Shown in pieces: positions 41,459-50,653 of a DNA stretch of 64,000 nt; position 1 is the first letter of the stretch, and every line of letters starts with the position of its first letter. The translations under genes were made by a program, and so were the position numbers. Source of the stretch: CAWDVH01 sp963805705 (lineage in GTDB: Bacteria; Actinomycetota; Actinomycetes; Streptosporangiales; Streptosporangiaceae); contig CAWDVH010000005.1 of NCBI GenBank assembly GCA_963805705.1, positions 62,001 through 126,000 of the forward strand, given 5' to 3'. The notes under the pieces were generated by a model. It made no database searches and was not told where the DNA came from. It was given only the letters and a program-made list of their open reading frames with translations.

Positions 41459-43666
41459 ATGGACGGCTACAGCACATCGCTTGAGCACTTGCTCGCGGAG
41501 TTGCAACGTCTCGGCACCTTGCTCCAGGTGCAGGTATGGCGGGCTAGGCAGAGACCTGATGGCTCCGGGGAGGAGCTGGCCGCCTTCTACGTTCCCGAAG
41601 CCGAAGTGGACGACATCCTCCGTACGGCTGCCTGTGCGTCGCCCGGGGAAACCGTCCCGATCCCGCCCCCGGTCGCGGAGGCGATGCGGTGCATGCTCGA
41701 TTCGCTGTCGGCCGGCATTGCCGAACGCGTGGCCGCGAGCCGTCGCCTCGGGATGCGGCTGCCGCTCGCTGAGCTGGCCAGCTTGTTCGGCCTGACCGCC
41801 TTCGATGTCGATGTCCTGCTGGCGTGCCTCGCGCCCGAGCTGGATTCCCGCTACCACCGCCTGTATGCCTACCTGCATGACGACGTGACCCGGCGTCAGC
41901 CTTCGGTCGAACTCGTACTTAACTTGCTGTGCGCTGACCTGAGCGCCAAAGTCGCCGCGCGGGCTCGTTTCGCCCCCGGTATGCCGCTGATCCGTAACCA
42001 GCTCGTCCACCTGGGCGCGGAGCCGACGGAGCCCTCCCCGTCGCTCCTGCAACGCACGCTGCGGCTGGATCCGCGCATCGTGCGGTTCCTGCTCGGCCAA
42101 GGCGATGACGAGATCGACGATCGACTGCAGCCCTACGCCCGGGTCGTCACGCGCGCTGCCAGTCTGGACGACCTGGTGTTCACGCCCCAATTCAGGCAGC
42201 AACTGGCCCGGCTGGCCACGCACGGAGCAACCGGAAACGCAGCGCTGGTCCTGTATTTCCAGGGTCCGTACGGCACCGGCAAGCAGGTTGCGGCGGCCGC
42301 CTGCTCGCCGGCGCCCGACGGTGCACTGCTCGTCGTGGACGGACAGCGGATGGCCGCGCACAGCAGCGAGGAGTTCGCGACGCTGGCGCACCTCGCCGGC
42401 CGGGAGGCCATCCTTCGGGGTACGCCGCTGTACTGGGCTGACTTCGACGCCATCCTCGGCGAAGGACCAGCGTCCCCGCAGCTGGAAGCCGTCCTGTCTG
42501 TCCTGGAACGACGCCCAGGCATGACATTCCTCTCGGGAGCGATCGCCTGGGAACCGGCCGGCGTCCTGCGCGATGTCACGTTCGTGCGCCTGCCGTTCTC
42601 GCTGCCCGGCGCCCCCGAGCGGCTGCGGCTCTGGCAGACCGCCCTGGCCGAGGATGGGACCGGGGCCGTCGACCCGGCAGTCGACCTCAGCGCGCTGGCC
42701 GGAACATACCGGCTCAGTGGCGGGCAGATCCGCGATGCCGCGGTAACCGCCCGCAATCTGGCTCGCGCCCGGATCCCAGCCGACCCGCTGGTCGGCCAGG
42801 CCGATCTGCGGGCCGCATGCCGCTTGCACTCCAACCAGCGGCTCGCTGCGCTGGCCGTCAAGGTAACCCCGAACTACAGCTGGGACGACATCGTGCTGCC
42901 GCCCGACCAGATGGCGCAGCTCAGGGAGATCTACGATCAGGCCAGGCATCGGGCTCTGGTCCACGACGCCTGGGGCTTTGAGGCCAAGCTGGCGATGGGC
43001 AAGGGGCTCAGCATTCTGTTCACCGGCCCGTCAGGCACCGGCAAGACCATGGCGGCCGACGTCCTGGCCGGAACCCTCGGGCTCGATCTGTACAAGATCG
43101 ACCTGTCGACTGTAGTCAGCAAGTACATCGGCGAGACCGAGAAAAATCTGGCCCGTATCTTCGGCGAGGCCGCGACCAGCAACGCCATCGTGTTCTTCGA
43201 CGAAGCCGACGCCTTGTTCGGCAAGCGCACTCAGGTGCACGACGCTCACGACCGGTACGCCAACGTCGAGGTCAGCTACCTGCTGCAGAAGATGGAGGAG
43301 TACGATGGCATCGTCATTCTCGCCACCAACCTGCGCAAGAACATGGACGAGGCCTTCGTGCGCCGGCTCCACGTCACTCTGGAATTCCCGGTGCCAGGGG
43401 TGGACGACCGCCGCCGCATCTGGACCCAGATCTGGCCCGCCGCCACCCCCCGTGACCCCGCCCTCGACCTGGACAAGCTGGCCCGCCACGTCGAAGTGAC
43501 CGGCGGGAGCATCCGCAACATCGCCCTCGCTGGCGCGTTTTTTGCCGCCGCCGACGGCGGCGTGGTCACCATGGCGCATCTGCTCCGCGCGACCCACCGC
43601 GAATACCAGAAGATGGGCAAGGTGCTGACGGCCAGCGAGCTGGGAGACATGCAGAGATGGTCGTAG
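41459..43666 (+). CDS. Injection-system AAA+ ATPase (Pvc15/Afp15-like)
   Basis: A 735-residue CDC48-like ATPase characteristic of extracellular contractile injection systems. An N-terminal helical part precedes a degenerate AAA module whose P-loop reads GPYGTGKQ (269-276, last Thr lost). The second module is complete: GPSGTGKT (523-530), Walker B IVFFDEADALFGKR, sensor ILATNLRKNMDEAFVRR. In known particles this ATPase acts in assembly or cargo loading, possibly unfolding the effector. The ATG at 41459 is preferred; TTG at 41453 is possible. It precedes the effector gene, as expected. Confidence 0.93.
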   Translation: MDGYSTSLEHLLAELQRLGTLLQVQVWRARQRPDGSGEELAAFYVPEAEVDDILRTAACASPGETVPIPPPVAEAMRCMLDSLSAGIAERVAASRRLGMRLPLAELASLFGLTAFDVDVLLACLAPELDSRYHRLYAYLHDDVTRRQPSVELVLNLLCADLSAKVAARARFAPGMPLIRNQLVHLGAEPTEPSPSLLQRTLRLDPRIVRFLLGQGDDEIDDRLQPYARVVTRAASLDDLVFTPQFRQQLARLATHGATGNAALVLYFQGPYGTGKQVAAAACSPAPDGALLVVDGQRMAAHSSEEFATLAHLAGREAILRGTPLYWADFDAILGEGPASPQLEAVLSVLERRPGMTFLSGAIAWEPAGVLRDVTFVRLPFSLPGAPERLRLWQTALAEDGTGAVDPAVDLSALAGTYRLSGGQIRDAAVTARNLARARIPADPLVGQADLRAACRLHSNQRLAALAVKVTPNYSWDDIVLPPDQMAQLREIYDQARHRALVHDAWGFEAKLAMGKGLSILFTGPSGTGKTMAADVLAGTLGLDLYKIDLSTVVSKYIGETEKNLARIFGEAATSNAIVFFDEADALFGKRTQVHDAHDRYANVEVSYLLQKMEEYDGIVILATNLRKNMDEAFVRRLHVTLEFPVPGVDDRRRIWTQIWPAATPRDPALDLDKLARHVEVTGGSIRNIALAGAFFAAADGGVVTMAHLLRATHREYQKMGKVLTASELGDMQRWS

Positions 43667-43679
43667 AAGGAGCGTCGTC

Positions 43680-44460
43680 ATGACCGGCCGCCAGTTCGAC
43701 ACGATCATGCAGGCGGTCACGCCGGAGCCCGCCCCGGCCTGGCAGCCTGGCGTCCACCCGGCCGCAGACCACGCTCACGACGGCCTGCTCTCCCAGCTCA
43801 CGCAGGCAGCGAGCGGCATGGGGGGTCCGCAGGTCCAGGCCAACGCGCTGCGCCAGGCCAGCGGGGCCCGGTTCAGCCGGGCCGGCGCGGCGTTGCTGCA
43901 ATTGCAGCGCGATCACGGCAATCGCTACGTGCAGCAGGTCGTGGACCATGCGCGCGCCGAGGCGGCGTCGCTGTCCGGGCCAGATGGCCGCGAGCGGAAG
44001 CCGTCCTTGCGGCAAGACGTCAGCGCGGCCCGGCCGGGGGGACGGCCACTCGAGGGCAACGTCGGAGCGCAGCTTGGTCAGGCGTTCGGCTCCGACTTCG
44101 GCGAGGTCATGGTGCACACCGATGCCCGCGCCGACGCGCTGAGCCGGTCGCTGCGAGCCAGCGCTTTCACGGTCGGCCGCGACATCTTCTTCAGCCGTGG
44201 CGCCTACGCGCCGGCGTACGCGAAGCGGCCGTGAGCTGATCGCGCATGAGCTGACCCACGTCATCCAGCAGGCCGCCTCTTCGGCCGGGGAGCGTCGGCC
44301 CGATGACGGTCAGCCCGGCGAACGACAGCACGAGCACGAGGCTGACCGGAAGGCCGCCGAGATCACCAGCGCCGGGCGGTCCCGGCCCCCGGCTGCCGCG
44401 GGAGGCAGCCCAGCGGCACCAGGCGATGTCCGGAGCGGCTCACGGCAGGCGCGGTTCTCC
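43680..44460 (+). other. DUF4157 domain of the effector (two frames)
   Basis: The first frame ends with FGSDFGEVMVHTDARADALSRSLRASAFTVGRDIFF, the DUF4157 signature, then hits a stop. The continuation in the next frame, RELIAHELTHVIQQ, contains the zinc-metalloprotease-like HELTH motif that always follows in this domain. So the break lies inside the domain, at about 44200-44230. An ASGMGG-rich lead and a Glu/His-rich tail (ERQHEHEADRKAAEIT) flank it. Confidence 0.8.
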
Positions 44461-44919
44461 AGCGCAAGTACTTGGACCAACAGCCACCCGGCGACGGCCT
44501 CGAGATCTGGATAGGGACACGACGGTTAAGAAAGGGCTGGGTAACGGCCTCGCGGACGAAGATCGCCCCGATCGACAAGATGCTGAGGCTATTCTGGCCA
44601 CGAAAGGCAGTGCTGGCTGGCAGCAGGTCGGCAAGCAGTGGCTCGAGGAGCTGGACGATGAACCCTGGTCAAGACGAAGTACGGCCAGGCCCATCGAATA
44701 AGTCGAGCAAGACGTTCATCAAGCGGCAGCGTGCGGTCAAAGCCCTGCGCGATGATATCCACAAGGCCCTGAGCACGATGGTGCTTCTAAAGATCATCGC
44801 GGCGGCTGACGCCGACGCCGCTCCACGCCGGGCAGCAGGGTGCGAATGCGAACCAGCAGCCAGCTGGCAGAACGCAGCAGCAGCTGCAGCCAACGGCCGC
44901 AGATAGCTAACGCGAACGC

Positions 44920-44973
44920 GAACCAGCAGCAGCTGCAGAACCAGCAGCAGCTGCAGAACCAGCCGCAGCTGCA
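44920..44973 (+). repeat. 18-bp tandem repeat, three copies, in the effector linker
   Basis: Three copies of a unit GAACCAGCAGCAGCTGCA (the third with one change) encode a Gln/Asn/Leu repeat. Similar partial units occur just upstream. Such repeats favour slippage and may have caused the nearby frame changes. Confidence 0.8.
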
Positions 44974-45601
44974 GAACGGCAGCAGGCGGCGAACGCAGAA
45001 CGTCCAGCAGGCGCAGGGTGGCAGGCCAGACCAGGCAGGCATGGTGGCGGAACTGACGAAGGTCGGCTTCCTCGCTGACTACCTCGACTCGCTGGCTCTG
45101 ACCGGCCACCTCGAGCCGCTGTACGACGCGCACACTGCACTCGGCGCCGGGAAACTGGCACAGGCCCAGCAACTGCTCGACCAGCTGAATCCGCTTAAGC
45201 CCGCGACGGGCTTGAGCGCCCCCATACATGGTTGGGCAGACGAAGCATTCGAGAAGAGTCCCGTGATCTGGGATTTCGCTCGAAACCCGGGCGAACTGAT
45301 GGCCGCCCAGCGTCAACTACTTGTCTATCACGCGGGCAAGATCGGCGGCGACTATGCGACGCTCATGAATTACAAGCCCTACAAGACGAGCGTTTTCTCC
45401 GCGCCGGAGATTGACGAGGGCAAGAAATACTTCACCGATCAGGAGCTGCGGGAATGGAAGAAGATCCAGAAGGATGAAAACAGGCGGCTCCGCTGACCGA
45501 CGCCTTCAACGCGGCGACGGACGTCGCTGCCGAGGCCACGATCGTAAGCCAAGCGAAGCGGCCCACCAAGCCGAGCAAAGACAGCGCTGACTCCCGAGGA
45601 G

Positions 45602-46159
45602 GTGACCGCGATCCGCATCTACACCTCTGACGTCTACAAGGAGATGAACGCGGTGTTCCGAGATTTCCGGGTGGACCAGCCGACGGTGAACTGGTCGAAG
45701 TATTCCGCGATCGCCAAGCTCGCCATCTCGGGTCTGGGCAAGCTTCCGAAAGCTAGGGACACCATCAGCTACCGAGGCGACAATGATGTCAAGTTCGGCG
45801 GTCACGCGGGCGTGCTCAGGTACGGCGCCACCTTCCGGCTGCCCAACTTCTACAGCACGACCAAGTATCCCGGCACGGCCTTTGGCGGCGACCTCGCCTA
45901 TATCTTCCACAACAAGCGGGCCGGAAGGCTCATTGAGAGATTCTCGGCATACGTGGGCGAGGCTGAGATACTTATCCCGCCGGGCGCGAAGTTCCAAATC
46001 ACCGCGGAATACCATGAGCAGAACGGCATGTGGGTGTCGCACGACGGCACGGCGCTCGACGCGCTTCCGCAGTCCCCTGGCGTTCTCGCGGCCCGGGCGA
46101 TCGCGGCTGTGACCAACAAGCCGCGCAAGGTGATCATCGAGTTCACCGAGATCGCCTGA
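45602..46159 (+). other. ADP-ribosyltransferase toxin domain (R-S-E class) of the effector
   Basis: About 185 codons from a GTG at 45602 show the R-S-E order of bacterial exoenzyme ADP-ribosyltransferases: Arg58 in ISYRG, the Ser-Thr-Thr motif in NFYSTT (Ser85), and Glu-x-Glu in GEAEILIPPGAKF (Glu120, Glu122). The glutamate pair suggests arginine as the modified residue. The domain is complete, but its only possible start directly follows GAGGAG without spacing, so independent translation is unlikely; it belongs to the longer gene. It ends two bases before the YbjN-like gene. Confidence 0.72.
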
Positions 46160-46160
46160 C

Positions 46161-46583
46161 ATGGAGACTTCGCCGGCGCTACGGGACGTAGTGACCAGCT
46201 TCCTCGAGCAGAAAGACTGGTCCTACTCCGAACTGTCCGATGGCTCCCTCATGCTGACCTACGGCGGGCAGCACGGCCGGTTCAGGTGCCGGCTCTTCAT
46301 CGACGAGGCTCGCGAGGCGGTGGTGTACTACTCGCTGTACTCCGCACCGGTGCCGGCCGGGCGGCGTCAAGCCGTACTGGAATTCATCAACCAAGCGAAC
46401 CTTGACGTTGTCCTCGGCAACTTCGAGTTCGACGCCGAGCAGGAGCAGGTCCGCTTCCGTACGAGCATTGACGTCGAGGGCGACCGGCTGACCTACGCAC
46501 TTCTCACGCACGTGGTGCACGCCAACGTGCTGGCGATGGACCGGTACCTGCCGGAGCTGACTGCGGTGATCGAGGCGTCCTGA
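46161..46583 (+). CDS. YbjN-domain protein, candidate effector chaperone or immunity protein
   Basis: This 140-residue protein has the YbjN/type III secretion chaperone-like fold: DVVTSFLEQKDWSY at the start, a beta segment RFRCRLFIDEAREAVVYYSLY, a helix VLEFINQANLDVVLGNFEF, and a final helix HANVLAMDRYLPELTAVIEA. YbjN domains resemble type III secretion chaperones. The start codon lies one base after the effector stop, a position typical of a cognate chaperone or immunity gene. It remains intact although the effector is broken. Both roles are inference; I favour chaperone. Confidence 0.8.
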   Translation: METSPALRDVVTSFLEQKDWSYSELSDGSLMLTYGGQHGRFRCRLFIDEAREAVVYYSLYSAPVPAGRRQAVLEFINQANLDVVLGNFEFDAEQEQVRFRTSIDVEGDRLTYALLTHVVHANVLAMDRYLPELTAVIEAS

Positions 46584-46677
46584 CGCCTGCGCAGACGCGC
46601 CGGCAGACGGCGCAGCGACCCTGGCCTGATTGCCTGGGTGCCGCACAGCCAGTCGGCACCGCAGCGGGGATTACTGC

Positions 46678-47268
46678 ATGTTCCAAGACCTGGACGCCAC
46701 CTTGGCCGCCCTGCTTGAGGCCGAGCTGAGGATGCAGAACGTCGCGGTTAGCTTCGCGGCCCCTGATAACCAGTTCCCGCCGTCCGGGGTCAGCCTGCCG
46801 GCGATCGCGTTCTTCCTCTACGACGTGCGCGAGAACCACGACCTGCGCTCGGCCCAGTGGGAGCTCGATCGCCAGGCCGACGGGACGGTCATCCGCACGC
46901 CGCCGGCGGCGCGGGTCGACTGCTCTTACCTGATCACGGCCTGGCCGAGCCCCGGCTCCCCTGATCCGGCGCAGGACGAGCACCGTCTGCTCGGTGAAGT
47001 CATGAAGGTGCTGCTGCGCCATCCAGCCATCCCCGATTCCTACCTGAGCGGCGAACTGGCGGGGCAGGACCCGCCCATGCCAGCCAAGATCATCGCCGAG
47101 GCCCAGCTGCACAGCCTGGGCGAGTTCTGGCAGGCGATGGGGGGCAAGCCCAAGGCCACCCTGCACTACGCGGTCACGGTCAGCGTCGAGGTGTTCGAGT
47201 CGGCCCCGGCCGGCCCGGCCGTGACCGAGAAGCTCATCACGGTCAGTCAGGGGACTGGCCAGCAATGA
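46678..47268 (+). CDS. DUF4255 tail-cap/terminator protein (Pvc16/Afp16-like)
   Basis: A 196-residue protein with the DUF4255 pattern: MFQDLDATLAALLEAEL at the N-terminus, SLPAIAFFLYDVREN, then VDCSYLITAWP and LLGEVMKVLLRHP. In the Afp particle this protein caps the tube end and controls sheath contraction length. The usual ATG at 46678 gives the family length. It opens the structural part of the cluster, 40 bases before the first sheath gene. Confidence 0.9.
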   Translation: MFQDLDATLAALLEAELRMQNVAVSFAAPDNQFPPSGVSLPAIAFFLYDVRENHDLRSAQWELDRQADGTVIRTPPAARVDCSYLITAWPSPGSPDPAQDEHRLLGEVMKVLLRHPAIPDSYLSGELAGQDPPMPAKIIAEAQLHSLGEFWQAMGGKPKATLHYAVTVSVEVFESAPAGPAVTEKLITVSQGTGQQ

Positions 47269-47307
47269 GCTACCCCTCGCCATATCTGCGGGCCCGATCA
47301 AGGAGCG

Positions 47308-48537
47308 ATGAGCATGCCCGAGTACCTGGCACCCGGCGTCTATGTAGAGGAAGTACCCTCGGCGGTCGTGCCCATCGCCGGTGTTGGCACCAGCACGGCC
47401 GGGTTCATCGGCGTGTCCGCCGACATCACCGAGGCCTGGGATCCAGCCAACAATGCGGGTATGCCGGCCAGGCCCGCCGGCGGCGCTTATCCGCAGGCGG
47501 CCGCCCTCACCCCGCGGGCCCTCAATAGCTGGACTGAGTTCACCCAGAATTTCGGCGACATCCAGGAGGCCAACCAGTACCTCGCGCACGCCGTCTACGG
47601 ATACTTCAACAACGGGGGAACCCGCTGCTGGGTCATCAGGGTCGCCGACGCGGGAGCGGACCTCGAGCAGGCGCTGCAGCAGTTCCAGAGCATCGACGAG
47701 ATCGCAATCGTCGCCGCGCCTCTGCCACCCGACGTGGACGCGGCCGCGCTCAACGCCGCCCAGGAGGCCCTCGTGGCCCACTGCGAGCTGATGGAAGACC
47801 GGGTCGCGATCCTGGACTCCGGCCGCGATATCACGAGCGACAACCTGGTGATCTCGACCGACAACACTGGCATCTGGCGCCCGGCGGCCGACCCGAAAGG
47901 CTACGGCGCGTTCTATTTCCCGTGGATTGAGGTAGCCGACCCGCTCGGTGCGCCCGGCGTTCGCGTCGCGGTTCCGCCCAGCGGCCACCTGGCCGGCATC
48001 TACGCACGCAGCGACGCCGAGCGCGGTGTCCACAAGGCACCGGCGAACGAGGTCGTGACGGGTGCCCTCGACCTTCGCTACCAGGTCAGCAAGATCCTGC
48101 AGGGCAGCCTCAACCCGCTCGGCGTGAACTGCATACGCAACTTCAGCGGCACCATCAAGGTGTACGGCGCGCGCACGCTGGCGTCGGACCCGCAAGGGGA
48201 CCCCGAGTGGACCTATGTCAACGTGCGGCGGCTGGTCAACTTCCTGCGCGAGTCCATCGACGAGGGCACGCAGTGGGTGGTGTTCGAGCCGAACGCGCCT
48301 GACCTGTGGTCGAAGATCCGGCGGAACGTCAGCTCGTTTCTGACCAGCGTGTGGAGCACAGGGGCCCTGCTCGGCACGGCACCGGAGCAAGCGTTCTACG
48401 TGCGGTGCGACGAGACAAATAACCCGGCCGAGGTTCGCGATCTCGGGCAAGTAGTGATCGAGATCGGCGTGGCGGTGGTCAAGCCGGCCGAGTTCGTCAT
48501 CTTCCGGCTCAGCCAGTGGGCCGGCGCGGCGCAATAG
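47308..48537 (+). CDS. Contractile tail sheath protein 1
   Basis: This 409-residue protein has the sheath signature throughout: EYLAPGVYVEEVPS at the start, an AVYGYFNNGGTRCWVIRV strand, PPSGHLAGIYARSDAERGVHKAPAN in the middle and FLRESIDEGTQWVVFEPN and a C-terminal VVIEIGVAVVKPAEFVIFRL. These are the parts of sheath domains that interlock in helical rings around the tube and contract to drive it through a target membrane. It is separated by six bases from the second sheath gene. Confidence 0.95.
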   Translation: MSMPEYLAPGVYVEEVPSAVVPIAGVGTSTAGFIGVSADITEAWDPANNAGMPARPAGGAYPQAAALTPRALNSWTEFTQNFGDIQEANQYLAHAVYGYFNNGGTRCWVIRVADAGADLEQALQQFQSIDEIAIVAAPLPPDVDAAALNAAQEALVAHCELMEDRVAILDSGRDITSDNLVISTDNTGIWRPAADPKGYGAFYFPWIEVADPLGAPGVRVAVPPSGHLAGIYARSDAERGVHKAPANEVVTGALDLRYQVSKILQGSLNPLGVNCIRNFSGTIKVYGARTLASDPQGDPEWTYVNVRRLVNFLRESIDEGTQWVVFEPNAPDLWSKIRRNVSSFLTSVWSTGALLGTAPEQAFYVRCDETNNPAEVRDLGQVVIEIGVAVVKPAEFVIFRLSQWAGAAQ

Positions 48538-48543
48538 CCGACG

Positions 48544-49824
48544 ATGACAACAGCGGCCACCACAGCGCCGGTCACGGCCGGGGCGAACCCGACCGTACCG
48601 GGGATACCTGATTACCAGGCCCCAGGCGTCTACCGGCAGGACGTGTTCCCACCGCCACCGCCGGCCCTGCTGACCGGCGTGCCCGCCTTCCTCGGCTACG
48701 CCGACCAGACCGTGACCGACAGCCAGCGGCTGGCCTATGTGCCGCAGCGGATAACCCTGTGGCCGCAGTTCGAGACGCTGCTCGGGCCGCCTCGGGCGGA
48801 CGGCTACCTGGCCTACGCAGTGCGCGGGTTCTTCGAGAACGACGGCGTTCTGTGCTACGTCGTCCCGCTGCCGGACACCGGGGCGCCGTTGACGGAATTG
48901 CAGGCCGGCCTGGCCGCCCTGGATGACCTGGCCGAGGTGGACCTGGTCTGCGCGCCGGACATCATGCGGGGGATCCCCCCGGTAGTTCCGCCAGGACTGG
49001 AGGTCGATGCCGCCACCGCCCGGCAAGCGGAGGTGCTGGCTGGCTGCGAGCGCACGGGCGGCCGCTTCGCCATCCTGGATGCGGTGCTGACCAGCGACGC
49101 CGGGATCGTCGGGCAGCAGCGGGCCGCGCTGAGCAGGGACGCCGCCGCCATCGCGCCGCAGGGGGCGAGTCAGAACGGCGCGCTGTACCACCCCTGGCTG
49201 CTGGTCTCCGGATGGGACGGCTTGCCGCTGTACGTGCCGCCCTGCGGGCACCTGGCGGGCGTCTATGCCCGCAGCGACCAGCGGGTCGGCGTCCACAAGG
49301 CCCCGGCCAACGAGGTGGTCAAAGGCGCGCTTGACCTGCGGGCCGACCTCGGCGTCGACGACGTCGGCGCACTCTATGCCCAAGGGGTGAACTGCGTGCG
49401 GGCGCTGCCCGGCCGCGGCATCCGGGTATGGGGGGCCCGCACGCTCGCCGACGACCTGGCCTGGCGGCCGGTGAGCGCCAGGCGGGTCTTCCTGACCATC
49501 GGTCGCTGGCTTGAGCTCTTCATGGCTGGCCTGGCGCACGAGCCCAACGACGTCCGACTGTGGGTGCGCGTCACGCGCGAGCTGACCGCCTACCTCGACG
49601 GGCTGTTCGACCGCGGCGCCCTCAACGCCAGCCGCCCGGACCAGGCGTTCTTCGTCAAATGCGACAGCGAGACCAATCCGCCCGAGGTGCTCGACGCGGG
49701 CCAGGTGGTGACGTACGTCGGCCTGTCCCTGGCCGCGCCGGCTGAGTTCGTTGTCGTCCGCATCATCCACGGCGCCAGCGGTGTCAGCATCCAGCCAGCT
49801 TCCGCTACCGCGGCGGCATCATAA
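48544..49824 (+). CDS. Contractile tail sheath protein 2
   Basis: A 426-residue paralogue of the preceding sheath, with APGVYRQDVF, GHLAGVYARSDQRVGVHKAPANEVV and a matching C-terminal strand. Two to three sheath variants are usual in extracellular injection systems: one builds most of the length, the other(s) the layer next to the baseplate. The N-terminal 30 residues are Thr/Ala/Pro-rich and differ from sheath 1. A stretch unlike sheath 1 near residues 130-205 may be a surface insertion. Confidence 0.94.
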   Translation: MTTAATTAPVTAGANPTVPGIPDYQAPGVYRQDVFPPPPPALLTGVPAFLGYADQTVTDSQRLAYVPQRITLWPQFETLLGPPRADGYLAYAVRGFFENDGVLCYVVPLPDTGAPLTELQAGLAALDDLAEVDLVCAPDIMRGIPPVVPPGLEVDAATARQAEVLAGCERTGGRFAILDAVLTSDAGIVGQQRAALSRDAAAIAPQGASQNGALYHPWLLVSGWDGLPLYVPPCGHLAGVYARSDQRVGVHKAPANEVVKGALDLRADLGVDDVGALYAQGVNCVRALPGRGIRVWGARTLADDLAWRPVSARRVFLTIGRWLELFMAGLAHEPNDVRLWVRVTRELTAYLDGLFDRGALNASRPDQAFFVKCDSETNPPEVLDAGQVVTYVGLSLAAPAEFVVVRIIHGASGVSIQPASATAAAS

Positions 49825-49835
49825 GGAGGTCCACC

Positions 49836-50276
49836 TTGCCCACCCGGCTCGACCCATACTCCGGCTACAACTTCTCCGTCGAACTCGACGGCATCACGCG
49901 AGCCGGCTTTCGAGAGTGCTCTGGCCTGGAGAACAGCCAGAACGCGGGCGAGTACCGCGAAGGCACCGACACGAACCCGAGCGTGCGCAAGCTGCCCGGG
50001 CTCGTCACGCACTCCGACATCACCCTCAGCCGCGGGATCACCGCGGACAGCAAGTTGTGGGAATGGCGGGAGAAGGCGATGAAGGGCACCGTCGAGCGCC
50101 ATGACATTTCCATCACCCTGATGGACAGCGCCGGCAATGCCAAGATCACGTGGAACCTGTTCGACTGCTGGCCACGGCAGTGGACCGGCCCGAGCCTGAA
50201 CGCCACGACCGACGAGGTGGCCGTCGAGCAGCTCATCCTCGCCTGCGAGCGCATCGAGGTCGACCAGTGGAGCTGA
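49836..50276 (+). CDS. Inner tube protein 1 (Pvc1-like)
   Basis: This 146-residue protein of the T4 gp19/Hcp-like tube family has the pattern NFSVELDGITRAGFRECSGLE, VRKLPGLVTHSDITLSRGI and a final TTDEVAVEQLILACERIEV. Six copies form each ring of the tube. It begins at TTG 49836, six bases after AAGGAGG, the best ribosome site in the cluster, fitting high demand for tube subunits. Confidence 0.95.
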   Translation: MPTRLDPYSGYNFSVELDGITRAGFRECSGLENSQNAGEYREGTDTNPSVRKLPGLVTHSDITLSRGITADSKLWEWREKAMKGTVERHDISITLMDSAGNAKITWNLFDCWPRQWTGPSLNATTDEVAVEQLILACERIEVDQWS

Positions 50277-50653
50277 GCGTGGCTCCCGCCGCCCAGGTCA
50301 CCGAGTTCTCGTTCACGTTGCCGCACGGGCTGGCCGACTCTGAGGGCACGGTGCACCGGGAGGGCACCATGCGGCTGGCGACCGGGCTCGATGAGATCGA
50401 ACCGCTCAAAGACCCGCGGGTGCGCGCCAACCCCGGCTACCTCGTGATCATCCTGCTGGCACGGGTGATCACTCGGCTGGGCGGCCTTGAGCATGTCAGC
50501 ACGCATGCGGTCGAGAACCTCTACGCCGCCGACCTGGCCTACCTGCAGGACTTCTACCAGCGGGTCAACGCGAACGGGCACAGTCGGCTGCAGGTGAGCT
50601 GCCCGCACTGCGCGGGGGAGTTCGAGGTGGAGACAGCCAGCCTGGGGGAATGA
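50267..50653 (+). CDS. Tail assembly/zinc-knuckle protein between the tube genes
   Basis: A 128-residue protein with EFSFTLPHGLADSEGTVHREGTMRLATGLDEIEPLKDPRV in its first half, a long helix with LARVITRLG, and LAYLQDFYQRVN. It ends with a half zinc knuckle, CPHCAGEFEVE. Proteins of this form sit between tube genes in actinobacterial and other injection clusters and resemble phage tail assembly proteins. The GTG at 50267 has GAGGT six bases upstream and overlaps the tube stop, so coupling is likely. The precise role is unknown. Confidence 0.8.
   Translation: MELSVAPAAQVTEFSFTLPHGLADSEGTVHREGTMRLATGLDEIEPLKDPRVRANPGYLVIILLARVITRLGGLEHVSTHAVENLYAADLAYLQDFYQRVNANGHSRLQVSCPHCAGEFEVETASLGE

Larger units (their letters stand above)
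43680..46159 (+). pseudogene. Broken DUF4157-linker-ADP-ribosyltransferase effector gene
   Basis: This stretch reads as one ancestral cargo gene of about 825 codons interrupted by at least four frame changes. It begins with a DUF4157 domain (about 43680-44400), has a Gln/Ala-rich linker with short tandem repeats, a helical middle (about 45000-45490), and ends in an ADP-ribosyltransferase domain. Convincing frame changes are at about 44200-44230 (within DUF4157), 44460-44520, near 44905, near 45490 and near 45590. The start ATG at 43680 has a good GGAG site just after the ATPase stop. DUF4157 is a known targeting domain of effectors loaded into contractile injection systems. As sequenced it cannot yield the full toxin. 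Confidence 0.75.

Noticed and set aside
41066..42964. Long minus-strand frame opposite the injection ATPase
   Set aside because: Shadow frame; the plus strand encodes a complete AAA+ protein with canonical motifs.
44920..44973. Tandem 18-base units as a CRISPR-like array
   Set aside because: No spacers separate the units and they encode a Gln-rich linker; no CRISPR array was seen anywhere in the window.
46504..49770. Very long open frame on the minus strand opposite the cap and sheath genes
   Set aside because: Antisense of strongly conserved sheath and DUF4255 genes; its product is low-complexity and has no family motif. High GC keeps such frames open.
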